DNA of 46,753 nt from the NCBI GenBank assembly GCA_022565695.1, contig JAIUME010000007.1, positions 1-46,753 of the forward strand. Direction: 5' to 3'. Of this stretch, positions 1 through 6,387 are shown piece by piece (position 1 is the first letter of the stretch; each line of letters opens with the position of its first letter). Origin of the DNA: Alcanivorax sp. GTDB lineage: Bacteria > Pseudomonadota > Gammaproteobacteria > Pseudomonadales > Alcanivoracaceae. The position numbers were made by a program, and so were the translations under genes. The notes beneath the pieces are model-generated. The model was not told the DNA's origin. It saw only the letters and a program-made list of their open reading frames with translations, and did no database searches.

Positions 1-329
1 GCGTAATGTGGATTCAGACCGACATGAGCGGCGCGCTGATGCGCGGCACAGGCCCGGCAGGCGACTTCGGCAACAACGCCATGCTGGCGGCGGAGCCGGA
101 CACCGGCGTGATCAAGCGCTTCCTGGTGGGGCCCGTAGATTGCGAAGTGACCGGCGTGGTGATGACGCCAGACAAGAAAACCATGTTCGTCAACATCCAG
201 CACCCCGGCGACAGCTCACAGGTGAACAACTTCACCTCGAGCTGGCCGCTGGAGATACCGGGCGCACGCCCGCGCTCTGCTACGGTGATCGTGACGCGTG
301 ATGACGGTGGTGAGATCGGCATTATGTAA
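1..329 (+). CDS. PhoX-like (DUF839) phosphatase, C-terminal fragment
   Basis: This is the last 108 or so codons of a gene that starts left of the window; the frame is open to base 3 and ends at TAA 327-329. The residues resemble the C-terminal part of the PhoX/DUF839 alkaline phosphatase family: a stretch reading FLVGPVDCEVTG, then TPD, then FVNIQHPG, which sits in the conserved beta-propeller end of these proteins. PhoX enzymes are usually Tat-exported, calcium-dependent phosphatases that release phosphate from phosphoesters outside the cytoplasm. The signal peptide and metal ligands are off the window, so activity cannot be judged. A strong hairpin terminator follows 34 bases after the stop, so this is probably the end of its transcript. 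Confidence 0.8.
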   Translation, partial: VMWIQTDMSGALMRGTGPAGDFGNNAMLAAEPDTGVIKRFLVGPVDCEVTGVVMTPDKKTMFVNIQHPGDSSQVNNFTSSWPLEIPGARPRSATVIVTRDDGGEIGIM

Positions 330-362
330 TGGCTGTATCGTGGAGCAGAGTTGCTCTGCAAC

Positions 363-397
363 ACAGAGAAGCCGGCCATGCGCCGGCTTCTCTGTTT
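363..397 (+). terminator. Rho-independent terminator after the PhoX-like gene
   Basis: A perfect 14-bp stem (arms 363-376 and 382-395) with a 5-base loop is followed by TTT. It lies just downstream of the PhoX-like stop codon. Confidence 0.85.
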
Positions 398-832
398 ACA
401 CCGCATGCCACGGGGTTGTCTTCACATGCCCGGCGGGGCAGTATCGGGTGAAGGGTTACTGGCAAGCCGGACAAGCACCCAGGAGAGGTGCTACCTGCAA
501 TGCCTTCTTCAATATGTGCACCACACAGGATGCTCGCCGCTGCATGGGATGATGCGCGGGATATCGGGTAGGGCGGTAGCGTGCCTGGTGTTTTAGTCTT
601 GCGTGCGGGGGCTTTTCACTCCTTACGCGCATAGCGCTGTTTTGGACAGTGTTATTGGATTGGGAAAAGAAGAAGTCAAGCGAACAGGTAGGTGCTAATT
701 CTGCATCTCTCTAACTGGCTGACCTAACTGGGCTATCCCATCATTATACAAATCGACATACCGTGATAGGCCGCGTGCGTCGTTATTCAATATAGGCGCA
801 CGCGTCCTAATACCTGTTAAGCATTCATAGCC
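398..832. other. Intergenic stretch before the cassette-like array
   Basis: No convincing gene is visible. Short open frames at 298-596 have no recognisable protein character and overlap the terminator. The first part is GC-rich like the chromosome; the part after about 640 is more AT-rich. A perfect 8-bp inverted repeat (772-779 and 797-804) lies at its right end. No integrase gene or recognisable remnant of one was seen. Confidence 0.5.
722..822 (+). other. Possible attC-like site upstream of the first cassette
   Basis: A heptamer ACCTAAC at 722-728 fits the integron R'' consensus RYYYAAC, and GTTAAGC at 816-822 fits R' (GTTRRRY). Between them lie a small TGGG/CCCA hairpin (729-740) and an imperfect stem built on CGCGTGCG (772-779) and CGCACGCG (797-804), extended by AGG/CCT. 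The main stem is not centred between the two heptamers, so the left box is doubtful. The right box is better supported because a gene starts 10 bases after it, as in gene cassettes. Confidence 0.3.
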
Positions 833-1135
833 ATGATCACTACAGAGCAAGCAGCAGAGTTGGTATCCAAGCAGGTGTGCGGCCCGAAGGAATGGCTGCC
901 CGCCAACGATGAGATCGTGCTCGTCCATAGTGCAACCATAGAAAAGTCTTGGGGTTGGGTGTTCTTTTACACCTCTAAAAAATGGAGCGAAACCCAGGAT
1001 ATACAGTATGCCTTGGCCGGAAATGCCCCGGTTATCGTTGAGCGCAATACGGCGAAGTTGATAGAAACCGGCACAGCGTATAGTGCAGAGCATTACATCG
1101 AGCGCTATGAGCAGACAGGTGACCCACATGCTTAA
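833..1135 (+). CDS. Imm35/YrhB-like immunity protein
   Basis: A 100-residue cytosolic protein with no signal peptide. Its layout matches the YrhB/Immunity protein 35 family: a short N-terminal helix (ITTEQAAELVSKQ), a central WGWVFFYTSKKW strand pair, a NAPVIVERNTAKL strand, and the typical ending GTAYSAEHYIERYE. Members are found as immunity proteins beside polymorphic toxins and also as orphans. No toxin gene is visible here, so it is an orphan immunity gene by context. Its TAA stop lies inside the R'' box of the attC at 1130-1188 and its start is 10 bases after a possible cassette junction, so it is probably the product of an integron cassette. There is no clear ribosome binding site. The family call is from recall of the motif pattern, not a search. 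Confidence 0.65.
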   Translation: MITTEQAAELVSKQVCGPKEWLPANDEIVLVHSATIEKSWGWVFFYTSKKWSETQDIQYALAGNAPVIVERNTAKLIETGTAYSAEHYIERYEQTGDPHA

Positions 1136-1188
1136 CAAGTGTAGGCAAGGGACGCTCCTGACGTCCCGCCCCGCTACAAACGTTAAGT
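1130..1188 (+). other. attC recombination site (59-base element)
   Basis: Exactly 59 bp, from R'' GCTTAAC (1130-1136) to R' GTTAAGT (1182-1188), with 6 of 7 bases complementary. Inside are two further paired arms: TGTAG (1140-1144) with CTACA (1174-1178), and GGGACG (1149-1154) with CGTCCC (1162-1167). This is the architecture of an integron attC site. The stop codon of the upstream gene falls within R'', a common cassette feature. Confidence 0.75.
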
Positions 1189-1209
1189 TTTTCTTGAGGG
1201 CTTAAAGAT

Positions 1210-1893
1210 ATGGACAAGCTGACGGATGATTGGTCCAAACGAACCGTTCTTGATGCAAAAAGTGGCCGCGCATACAACTTCTACTATTATAAAAGAAAGA
1301 AGGCGGTAAGGATTGAGCTCAAATCTCCAAAGGCAAAGGTGCTGGCTGGTTACGTTTTAATCGAAAAGGATTTGCGGAGCGCCATTTTCTGGGTGGAAGA
1401 AATAGTTAAAATTATGTCCGCATATGAGAGATTTATTAATTCAAAGGGGCATGTTAAGGCCAATTATGATCGAAAGAAGTTTAACATCGTAAAGGGCCTA
1501 TTTGTAGCTGCGCTCACTTTCTACGGGAAAAGTTTTGCCACTTGCGAGGGAAGGAGAGTTAAGTTAGAAAGGAAAAACCTAGGAGCGTAGTTTTTATCTG
1601 TGCATGACCATGCAATAGGATTTAGGAATAATTTCGCTGCGCACAGTGGTGCTTCAAGAATTGAAGAGGCAGCTGTAGTGGTTGCTGTCCCGATTAAAAA
1701 AGGTGTGGTTCCGCATATGGCAAAGGAGCTCAAGCAGCCAGATACCATAACTCATAACGGGATTGTTGAGTTTCTGGAGCTATTTAATCATGCACGCGAC
1801 TTCGCAGTTAATAAAATTGAGACTATTGAACAGAAAATATACGTGGAGGATGTTTTAGCCAAGGGGCCAGATTACTGGGCTTCCAAAACTTAA
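1210..1893 (+). pseudogene. HEPN-like protein gene with in-frame amber codon
   Basis: A 227-residue reading frame broken by one TAG codon at 1588-1590 (codon 127). The second half continues in the same frame without other stops to TAA 1891-1893, so a single nonsense change explains the break. The start ATG 1210 has GAGGG nine bases upstream. The C-terminal half holds FRNNFAAHS near codons 138-146, an R-N-x4-H pattern like the catalytic motif of HEPN ribonucleases, many of which act in toxin-antitoxin or defence systems. The N-terminal half is lysine-rich and aromatic and I do not recognise it. The gene is clearly more AT-rich than the core genes. It lies between two attC-like sites and is likely cassette-borne. 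A separate GTG start at 1600 could in principle make a 97-residue product, but no ribosome binding site supports it. Confidence 0.6.
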
Positions 1894-1939
1894 CAAGGGC
1901 CTGCAAGCTGACCTTCGGCGGCTGAGGTGGGCGTTAAAC
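1888..1939 (+). other. Probable second attC-like site
   Basis: R'' ACTTAAC (1888-1894) contains the stop codon of the upstream frame, exactly as at the first site. R' GTTAAAC (1933-1939) fits GTTRRRY. Between them GCCT (1899-1902) can pair with AGGT (1925-1928) and AGCTG (1906-1910) with CGGCT (1919-1923) using G-U pairs. At 52 bp it is short for an attC. An alternative right box GTTGGAC at 1980-1986 would give 99 bp. Confidence 0.5.
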
Positions 1940-1985
1940 AGCCGAGTTCCCCAAGAAAAGTAGACACCTAATCCCCCGCGTTGGA

Positions 1986-2016
1986 CTTGCCCCTGCGCCT
2001 TGGGCACTGGGGCAAG
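1986..2016. repeat. Nested inverted repeat upstream of parDE
   Basis: CTTGCCCC (1986-1993) and GGGGCAAG (2009-2016) form a perfect 8-bp stem, with a smaller GCC/GGC pairing inside the 15-base loop. It has no T-run. It lies between the second attC-like site and the parDE promoter. Confidence 0.5.
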
Positions 2017-2049
2017 CTTGCCGTGCCTCAGACGCGACCTCAATGGGCG

Positions 2050-2087
2050 TTGATTCGCCGGATGCGAATGGTATGATAATATCATAC
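2050..2087 (+). promoter_or_regulatory. parDE promoter with 17-bp palindromic operator
   Basis: GTATGATAATATCATAC (2071-2087) is a perfect palindrome around a central A. A promoter can be read through it: -35 TTGATT (2050-2055), 16-base spacer, -10 TATGAT (2072-2077). An operator over the -10 is what is expected for an autoregulated ribbon-helix-helix antitoxin encoded 26 bases further on. Confidence 0.7.
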
Positions 2088-2112
2088 TTTGACTTGGCTA
2101 GGAGCATCTGTC

Positions 2113-2367
2113 GTGAGCATGCACCGAAAAACCATCACGTTGACTGAGCAGCAAGACAGCTGGGTGAAAACCCGGATTAAAAGCGGCCACTTCGGCAATG
2201 ACAGTGAGTATATCCGCGATCTGATCCGGCGAGATCAGCAGGCCCAGGAGCGCCTTGTCATGCTCAGGGAGGCCCTTGTTGAGGGTGAGTCGAGCGGAAA
2301 ACCCAAGCCGCTCGATATGGCGTCCGTTAAGGCGGCTGGCCGTAAGCGGATGAAGGCATCCAAGTAG
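2113..2367 (+). CDS. parD: ParD-family antitoxin (ribbon-helix-helix)
   Basis: An 84-residue antitoxin that should bind and neutralise the ParE toxin encoded next to it and repress its own promoter. The N-terminus KTITLTEQQDSWVKTRIKSG followed by FGNDSEYIRDLIRRDQ is the classic ParD ribbon-helix-helix region. The charged C-terminal part is the usual toxin-wrapping tail. I choose GTG 2113 as start because AGGAG (2100-2104) is eight bases upstream; ATG 2119 is an alternative. The stop overlaps the parE start by one base (TAGTG), so the two are translationally coupled. It lies in the cassette-like array, where toxin-antitoxin pairs are common. Confidence 0.85.
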   Translation: MSMHRKTITLTEQQDSWVKTRIKSGHFGNDSEYIRDLIRRDQQAQERLVMLREALVEGESSGKPKPLDMASVKAAGRKRMKASK

Positions 2368-2663
2368 TGGTCGGCCTGAGTATCACACCGAAGGCGGAAT
2401 CAGACCTTATCAGTATTTGGGTGTATACCTGTGAGAAATGGGGGGCTGAGCAGGCGGACAGGTATCTGGATCAGCTTGAGGCTGGAATGAACCAGCTGAT
2501 TCATTATTCGTCCTTAGGCACGAGCTACGCCCATGTGTTGCCGGGGTATCGCAGATTGCAGGTTGAGCGCCACGGTGTGTTTTATAGGGTGGTAGAGCAG
2601 GAGGTCCTGGTTGTGCGTGTGCTGCACGAAGATATGGATGCGCCTGAAAGGCTTCTGGATTAG
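2367..2663 (+). CDS. parE: ParE-family toxin
   Basis: A 98-residue protein of the ParE/RelE fold. Visible features are the N-terminal strand LSITPKAESDLISIWVYT, the helix with WGAEQADRYLDQLEAG, the G-T/S-Y region before LPGYRRLQVERHGVFYRVV, and the C-terminal VVRVLHEDMD strand. ParE proteins usually poison DNA gyrase, although some relatives act differently, and nothing here shows the target directly. The start is GTG 2367, overlapping the last base of the parD stop. The length is normal and the frame intact, so the pair is probably functional. A possible third attC begins 19 bases after the stop. Confidence 0.85.
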   Translation: MVGLSITPKAESDLISIWVYTCEKWGAEQADRYLDQLEAGMNQLIHYSSLGTSYAHVLPGYRRLQVERHGVFYRVVEQEVLVVRVLHEDMDAPERLLD

Positions 2664-2682
2664 CGAATCAAGCATCGACCGA

Positions 2683-2744
2683 CGCTAACGCCATGGCTAT
2701 TGCGCTGCGCTCTCTAGCCCCCTTCGCGGCTCAGCCAGTTAGAG
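2683..2744 (+). other. Possible third attC-like site after parDE
   Basis: A 62-bp element bounded by CGCTAAC (2683-2689) and GTTAGAG (2738-2744), complementary at 6 of 7 bases and carrying the essential AAC and GTT triplets. Neither box fits the consensus at every position. TGGCT (2694-2698) pairs with AGCCA (2733-2737), and GCTGCG pairs with CGCGGC further in. The 3' end of the opposing Fic gene overlaps it. Confidence 0.4.
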
Positions 2745-4087
2745 ATAATACTTTTCCGATCCTTCATGGAATAAAACCAGGTACGCCCCTCTTTTTGCCT
2801 GGTCAATATGCCAAGATCCACGAGTTCGTTCAGGGCGGCAGCTGCGGTGTTGTAGGAGCACTGCAGGTGCTGTGCGGCTTCTTCGATACTCAGCGCGGTA
2901 GGCATGCCTTGCTGTGCAATATTGAGCGCAGCCACTTGCCGGTCTGTCAGCGCTTCCAGTAACCCGGATTCCGCGAGCCAGCGGCTGAATTGTTGTGTTT
3001 CCTTGACGCCTCGCTCGTAGGTCTTCAGGAAGGCATCCAGTGCCCGCGATACAATGCCTGCCTGGTGCTCCAGGAAATAGGTCAGATCAAGATCATCGGT
3101 TTCCGAATACAGGTATGACTTGCCATATTGGGCTGCCGCTTTTTTGAGCAGTACGCTGATTGAAATATAGCGAAAGGCACCGTAGTCGTTGCGAAACATG
3201 AACCAGTAGAACAGTGCTCTCGCAACGCGCCCGTTGCCATCTCGAAAAGGGTGTTCGAAGCCAATAGCGAAATGAAGCGCCATAGCTTTGACAAGCGGAT
3301 GGACATACTCGGGCAGGTCGGCGTCATCGTGGCAGCGGTTGGCCCATTTGCAGAGTCGTTGCATGCGTTTCGGCAGGCCTTTGGCATCCGGGGGTTGATG
3401 AACGACAACGCCGTCCCGGTCTTCGACCACGACATCGTCATGTTCTCTGAAGTGGCCGGGGTGATAGCGCGTATCATCGATGCCCTCGACGCCAGTACGG
3501 TGCAGGGCCAGAATCAGATCTGGCGAGAGGTCGCTTTGCCGGTGCTCCCAGGCAAATTTCATCATCTTGTAGTTGCCCAGAATCATCCGTTCATCGGGCG
3601 TGCGCGGTTTGCGTTTGCGGCTCAGCATGGTTTTTGCCGCCAGTGTGGTGGTGGCTGCGCCTTCCAGTTGGCTGCTGCTGATCGCTTCGTCCTGGGTCAG
3701 GTCTTTGAGCAAATAGCGGAGATGGCGGGTTTCCCCCAGCCGCGAGTTCATCAGTTCGAGTTGGGCGGTGGTGGTATACCGGTCCACCCGGGACGTAACC
3801 CTTTGCATGCCAGGTGTCAGCATGTAATGGCTGCCCGCCAGGGGGCCGACACCTTCCAGAATGGATCGTTGGTGAGAGGTGCGGCTCAGTTTGAGCAAAC
3901 CCCATGCGAGCTCTGGTTCCAGATGTGCGGGTATCCGGTAGAAAAGCTCGTCATAAGGCAGGTAGCGCCCTTTTTCATCCAGGGGGGTCAGATAGGCTTT
4001 GTAGCGTTCCAATGCCTCCGTGCCCTCAGCGGCAATGCGTGCCAGTGGGCTCAGGTCGAGGCTAGTGTAGGGCGGGAGTTTGATCAT
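2714..4087 (-). CDS. Fic-domain AMP-transferase with winged helix
   Basis: A 457-residue Fic protein that should transfer AMP from ATP to a hydroxyl side chain of a target protein. The full Fic motif HPFRDGNGR is at 279-287, with catalytic His279. An inhibitory helix motif of the S-x3-E-G type (SSQLEG, 138-143) precedes the Fic core, which places it with the class II Fic proteins that hold themselves in check. The C-terminal part (about 380-450) looks like a winged helix (LSIEEAAQHLQCSYNTAAAA, then LGILTRQKEGRTWFY), so it may bind DNA. A perfect inverted repeat touches its start codon and may be its operator. It points against the preceding parDE genes and its 3' end overlaps the possible third attC. 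The target is unknown. Confidence 0.85.
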   Translation of the reverse strand: MIKLPPYTSLDLSPLARIAAEGTEALERYKAYLTPLDEKGRYLPYDELFYRIPAHLEPELAWGLLKLSRTSHQRSILEGVGPLAGSHYMLTPGMQRVTSRVDRYTTTAQLELMNSRLGETRHLRYLLKDLTQDEAISSSQLEGAATTTLAAKTMLSRKRKPRTPDERMILGNYKMMKFAWEHRQSDLSPDLILALHRTGVEGIDDTRYHPGHFREHDDVVVEDRDGVVVHQPPDAKGLPKRMQRLCKWANRCHDDADLPEYVHPLVKAMALHFAIGFEHPFRDGNGRVARALFYWFMFRNDYGAFRYISISVLLKKAAAQYGKSYLYSETDDLDLTYFLEHQAGIVSRALDAFLKTYERGVKETQQFSRWLAESGLLEALTDRQVAALNIAQQGMPTALSIEEAAQHLQCSYNTAAAALNELVDLGILTRQKEGRTWFYSMKDRKSIISNWLSREGG

Positions 4088-4113
4088 ATCTCAAAAATAG
4101 CACTTTTTGAGAT
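4088..4113 (-). promoter_or_regulatory. Palindrome at the Fic gene start, probable operator
   Basis: ATCTCAAAAA (4088-4097) and TTTTTGAGAT (4104-4113) are perfect 10-bp arms with a 6-base gap. The repeat begins next to the Fic start codon and covers the place of the ribosome binding site. It could bind the winged-helix end of the Fic protein. Confidence 0.55.
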
Positions 4114-4150
4114 GAAATGGCAATAAAGGGGTGATGTGTCTCAATTCGAG

Positions 4151-4180
4151 GGTATGAAAGGGTATGAAAGGGTATGAAAA
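4151..4180. repeat. Three tandem 10-bp repeats
   Basis: The unit GGTATGAAAG occurs three times in a row (4151-4160, 4161-4170, 4171-4180; the last base of the third copy is A). It lies between the Fic operator and the rho terminator. Confidence 0.9.
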
Positions 4181-4203
4181 TGAGCCGACCCGTCCGGGCC
4201 GGC
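4176..4203 (-). terminator. Candidate terminator after rho
   Basis: On the minus strand GCCGGCCC and GGGTCGGC form an 8-bp stem with one G-U pair around a 4-base loop, followed by TCATTTTC. It lies 11 bases after the rho stop. The T-run is weak. Confidence 0.5.
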
Positions 4204-4213
4204 CCTGGGTCTA

Positions 4214-5473
4214 TTACTTCCGCTTCATCGAATCAAAAAACTCATTATTCGTCTTGGTCTGCTTGAGCCGATCAATCAAAAACTCAATCGCACCAATCTC
4301 GTCCATGGGGTGCAGTACCTTGCGGAGCACCCACATGTTCTTCAGCTCGTCCTCGCTCACCAGCCGCTCTTCACGACGGGTGCCGGACTTCTTGATATGG
4401 ATGGCCGGGAACACGCGCTTCTCGGAGACCTTGCGGTCCAGGTGCAGTTCCATGTTGCCTGTGCCTTTGAATTCCTCGTAGATCACTTCGTCCATCTTCG
4501 AGCCGGTTTCCACGAGGGCGGTGGCGAGGATGGTCAGGCTGCCGCCTTCCTCGATGTTCCGCGCTGCGCCGAAGAAGCGCTTGGGCTTCTCCAGGGCGTG
4601 GGCGTCCACACCACCGGTCAGTACCTTGCCGGAGCTGGGCTGCACGGTGTTGTAGGCGCGAGCCAGGCGGGTGATGGAATCCAGCAGGATGATCACGTCC
4701 TGTTTGTGTTCCACCAGGCGCTTGGCTTTCTCGATCACCATTTCGGCCACTTGTACGTGGCGGGCGGGTGGTTCATCGAAGGTGGAGGCAACCACTTCGC
4801 CGCGCACGGTGCGGGACATTTCGGTTACTTCTTCGGGCCGCTCGTCGATGAGCAGCACGATCATGTGGGATTCGGGATTGTTGCGGGCGATGGAGTGGGC
4901 GATCTGTTGCAGGAGCATGGTCTTGCCGGCTTTGGGCGGGGCCACGATCAGGCCGCGCTGCCCTTTGCCGATGGGGGCCACCAGATCAATCACCCGGGTC
5001 GTCACATCTTCGGTGGAGCCGTTACCCAGTTCCATGACCAGCCGTTCGGTGGGGAACAGGGGGGTCAGGTTTTCGAACAGGATCTTGTTTTTGGCGTTTT
5101 CCGGCTTGTCGAAGTTGATCTCGCTGACTTTCAGCAGGGCGAAGTAACGTTCGCCTTCCTTCGGGGGCCGGATCTTGCCGGAAACCGTGTCGCCGGTGCG
5201 CAGATTGAAGCGGCGTATCTGGCTGGGTGAGACGTAGATATCATCCGGGCCGGCAAGGTATGAACCTTCCGAGCTGCGCAGGAAGCCGAAGCCGTCCTGA
5301 AGGATCTCGAGGACCCCATCGCCGTAGATGTCGGAGCCGTTTTTGGCGGCTTTCTTGAGTATGGAGAAGATGACATCTTGCTTGCGCGTGCGGGCGAGGT
5401 TCTCAAGGCCCATTTCGCGGGCAATATCCAGCAGCTCTCCAATAGGCTTCTGCTTTAATTCAGACAGGTTCAT
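4214..5473 (-). CDS. rho: Transcription termination factor Rho
   Basis: A 419-residue hexameric RNA helicase that ends transcription of untranslated RNA, the standard length for Rho. The N-terminal Rho_N helices (1-45) are followed by the cold-shock-like RNA-binding domain with DGFGFLR at 60-66, then the ATPase core with P-loop APPKAGKT (178-185) and the LIDERPEEV segment. The ending [17 protein letters not shown] is typical. It lies downstream of trxA on the same strand, the arrangement found in Pseudomonas. The 320-base gap to trxA leaves room for its own promoter and the leader through which Rho is known to control itself in other bacteria. Confidence 0.98.
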   Translation of the reverse strand: MNLSELKQKPIGELLDIAREMGLENLARTRKQDVIFSILKKAAKNGSDIYGDGVLEILQDGFGFLRSSEGSYLAGPDDIYVSPSQIRRFNLRTGDTVSGKIRPPKEGERYFALLKVSEINFDKPENAKNKILFENLTPLFPTERLVMELGNGSTEDVTTRVIDLVAPIGKGQRGLIVAPPKAGKTMLLQQIAHSIARNNPESHMIVLLIDERPEEVTEMSRTVRGEVVASTFDEPPARHVQVAEMVIEKAKRLVEHKQDVIILLDSITRLARAYNTVQPSSGKVLTGGVDAHALEKPKRFFGAARNIEEGGSLTILATALVETGSKMDEVIYEEFKGTGNMELHLDRKVSEKRVFPAIHIKKSGTRREERLVSEDELKNMWVLRKVLHPMDEIGAIEFLIDRLKQTKTNNEFFDSMKRK

Positions 5474-5793
5474 CGGCGTGATTTGGTTCCAGAAAGATTA
5501 GTGGTTTGGCCAGGCGGGGTGCCGGCAGGTATTTGGTTTTTTCAGGAAAAACAGCCGCGGCAAGGTGCCGGAAGGCCAAAGGAAGTGCGAAACTGACCCG
5601 GAATGTAACACCGGTGCTGATGGCTGTCCACCCCCTTGCGGCGGTCATCGGACTTAACTGTGACGTGGCCTGGGTGGGCAGTGAGCGACTGGCGATCAGG
5701 CCAGGTGCGCTGAAGTGGCAGACGGCGGCAGGCCATGAAGCAGCCTGCCGTCGTCTTCCTCGCTTCGGTGCGAAGCGCTATTCAGAGGGCACT
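5474..5793 (-). other. rho leader / trxA-rho intergenic region with two hairpins
   Basis: No gene is seen in these 320 bases. A 12-bp stem with one G-U pair (5722-5733 with 5743-5754) and a perfect 7-bp stem (5761-5767 with 5771-5777) lie just after trxA on the minus strand. Neither has a T-run, so they are imperfect terminator candidates or part of the rho leader. Confidence 0.5.
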
Positions 5794-6120
5794 TTAGAGT
5801 GTGCTATCCAGGAACGCGGTGAGCTGCGATTTGGACAGGGCGCCCACTTTGGTGGCTTCCACGTTGCCGTTCTTGAACACGGTCAGTGTGGGGATGCCGC
5901 GCACGCCGTACTTGCGGGGTGTTTCCGGGTTCTCGTCGATGTTGATCTTGACGATTTTCAGGCGACCGTCATATTCCTTGACCACCTCTTCCAGGATCGG
6001 GGCAATCATCTTGCAGGGGCCACACCAGGGCGCCCAGTAGTCCACCAGGACCGGTTCATCGGACTTGAGGACGTCGGCCTCGAAGCTGCTGTCTGAGGCG
6101 TTGATTATGTCGCCGCTCAT
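5794..6120 (-). CDS. trxA: Thioredoxin 1
   Basis: A 108-residue thioredoxin that keeps cytoplasmic protein cysteines reduced and supplies electrons to enzymes such as ribonucleotide reductase. The active site WCGPC has cysteines at 33 and 36, and the cis-proline segment GIPTL is present. I choose ATG at 6120 because it gives the standard thioredoxin N-terminus ([13 protein letters not shown]) and has GGAG seven bases upstream; the frame is open further upstream but that part is not thioredoxin-like. It precedes rho on the same strand and is divergent from ppx. Confidence 0.97.
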   Translation of the reverse strand: MSGDIINASDSSFEADVLKSDEPVLVDYWAPWCGPCKMIAPILEEVVKEYDGRLKIVKINIDENPETPRKYGVRGIPTLTVFKNGNVEATKVGALSKSQLTAFLDSTL

Positions 6121-6269
6121 TGAGATCTCCAGATTTGGGGTTAGCGTCAGGGATGATATCAGATCACAGCCTGCAATTTTCAAGCCTGTCGGGTTGATTG
6201 ATGCCATAGCGAGGGGTGATCGGTGTTTGATCAGTGATAAATCGGCCTTTCCAGCGGGTTTGCGCTGAT

Positions 6270-6303
6270 CTGTCATCGCGTTGTGCCGCTATTTGGTTAC
6301 AAT
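6270..6303 (+). promoter_or_regulatory. Pho-box-like promoter of ppx
   Basis: CTGTCAT (6270-6276) matches the Pho-box heptamer exactly. A second, weaker heptamer TTGTGCC (6281-6287) follows at the proper 11-base period. Ten bases further is a -10 TACAAT (6298-6303). The 18-bp box, 10-base gap and -10 copy the layout of the E. coli phoA promoter as I recall it. The second half-site is poor, so this is a candidate for PhoB binding only. Confidence 0.45.
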
Positions 6304-6387
6304 CGGGGCTGTTCAGGGCTACATCAGGGCCAGTCAGGGTCATGGTCAGCGCCCTGGGGCCATCATCTTGTCAGGGAGGACCGCCTG

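Noticed and set aside
298-596. Two short open frames after the PhoX-like gene
   Set aside because: They run through the terminator hairpin, have no protein-like pattern and no ribosome binding site.
398-832. An integron integrase or its remnant left of the cassettes
   Set aside because: No tyrosine-recombinase motif can be read in any frame in this stretch.
1600-1893. A separate 97-residue gene from GTG 1600
   Set aside because: It is in frame with the upstream part, has no ribosome binding site, and the two parts join naturally across a single amber codon.
4310-5230. A 306-codon open frame opposite rho
   Set aside because: Antisense shadow of rho; the product is Gly/His/Val-rich and matches nothing I know.
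5722-5777. Two hairpins as trxA terminators
   Set aside because: Good stems but no T-run on either strand; listed only as structure in the leader.
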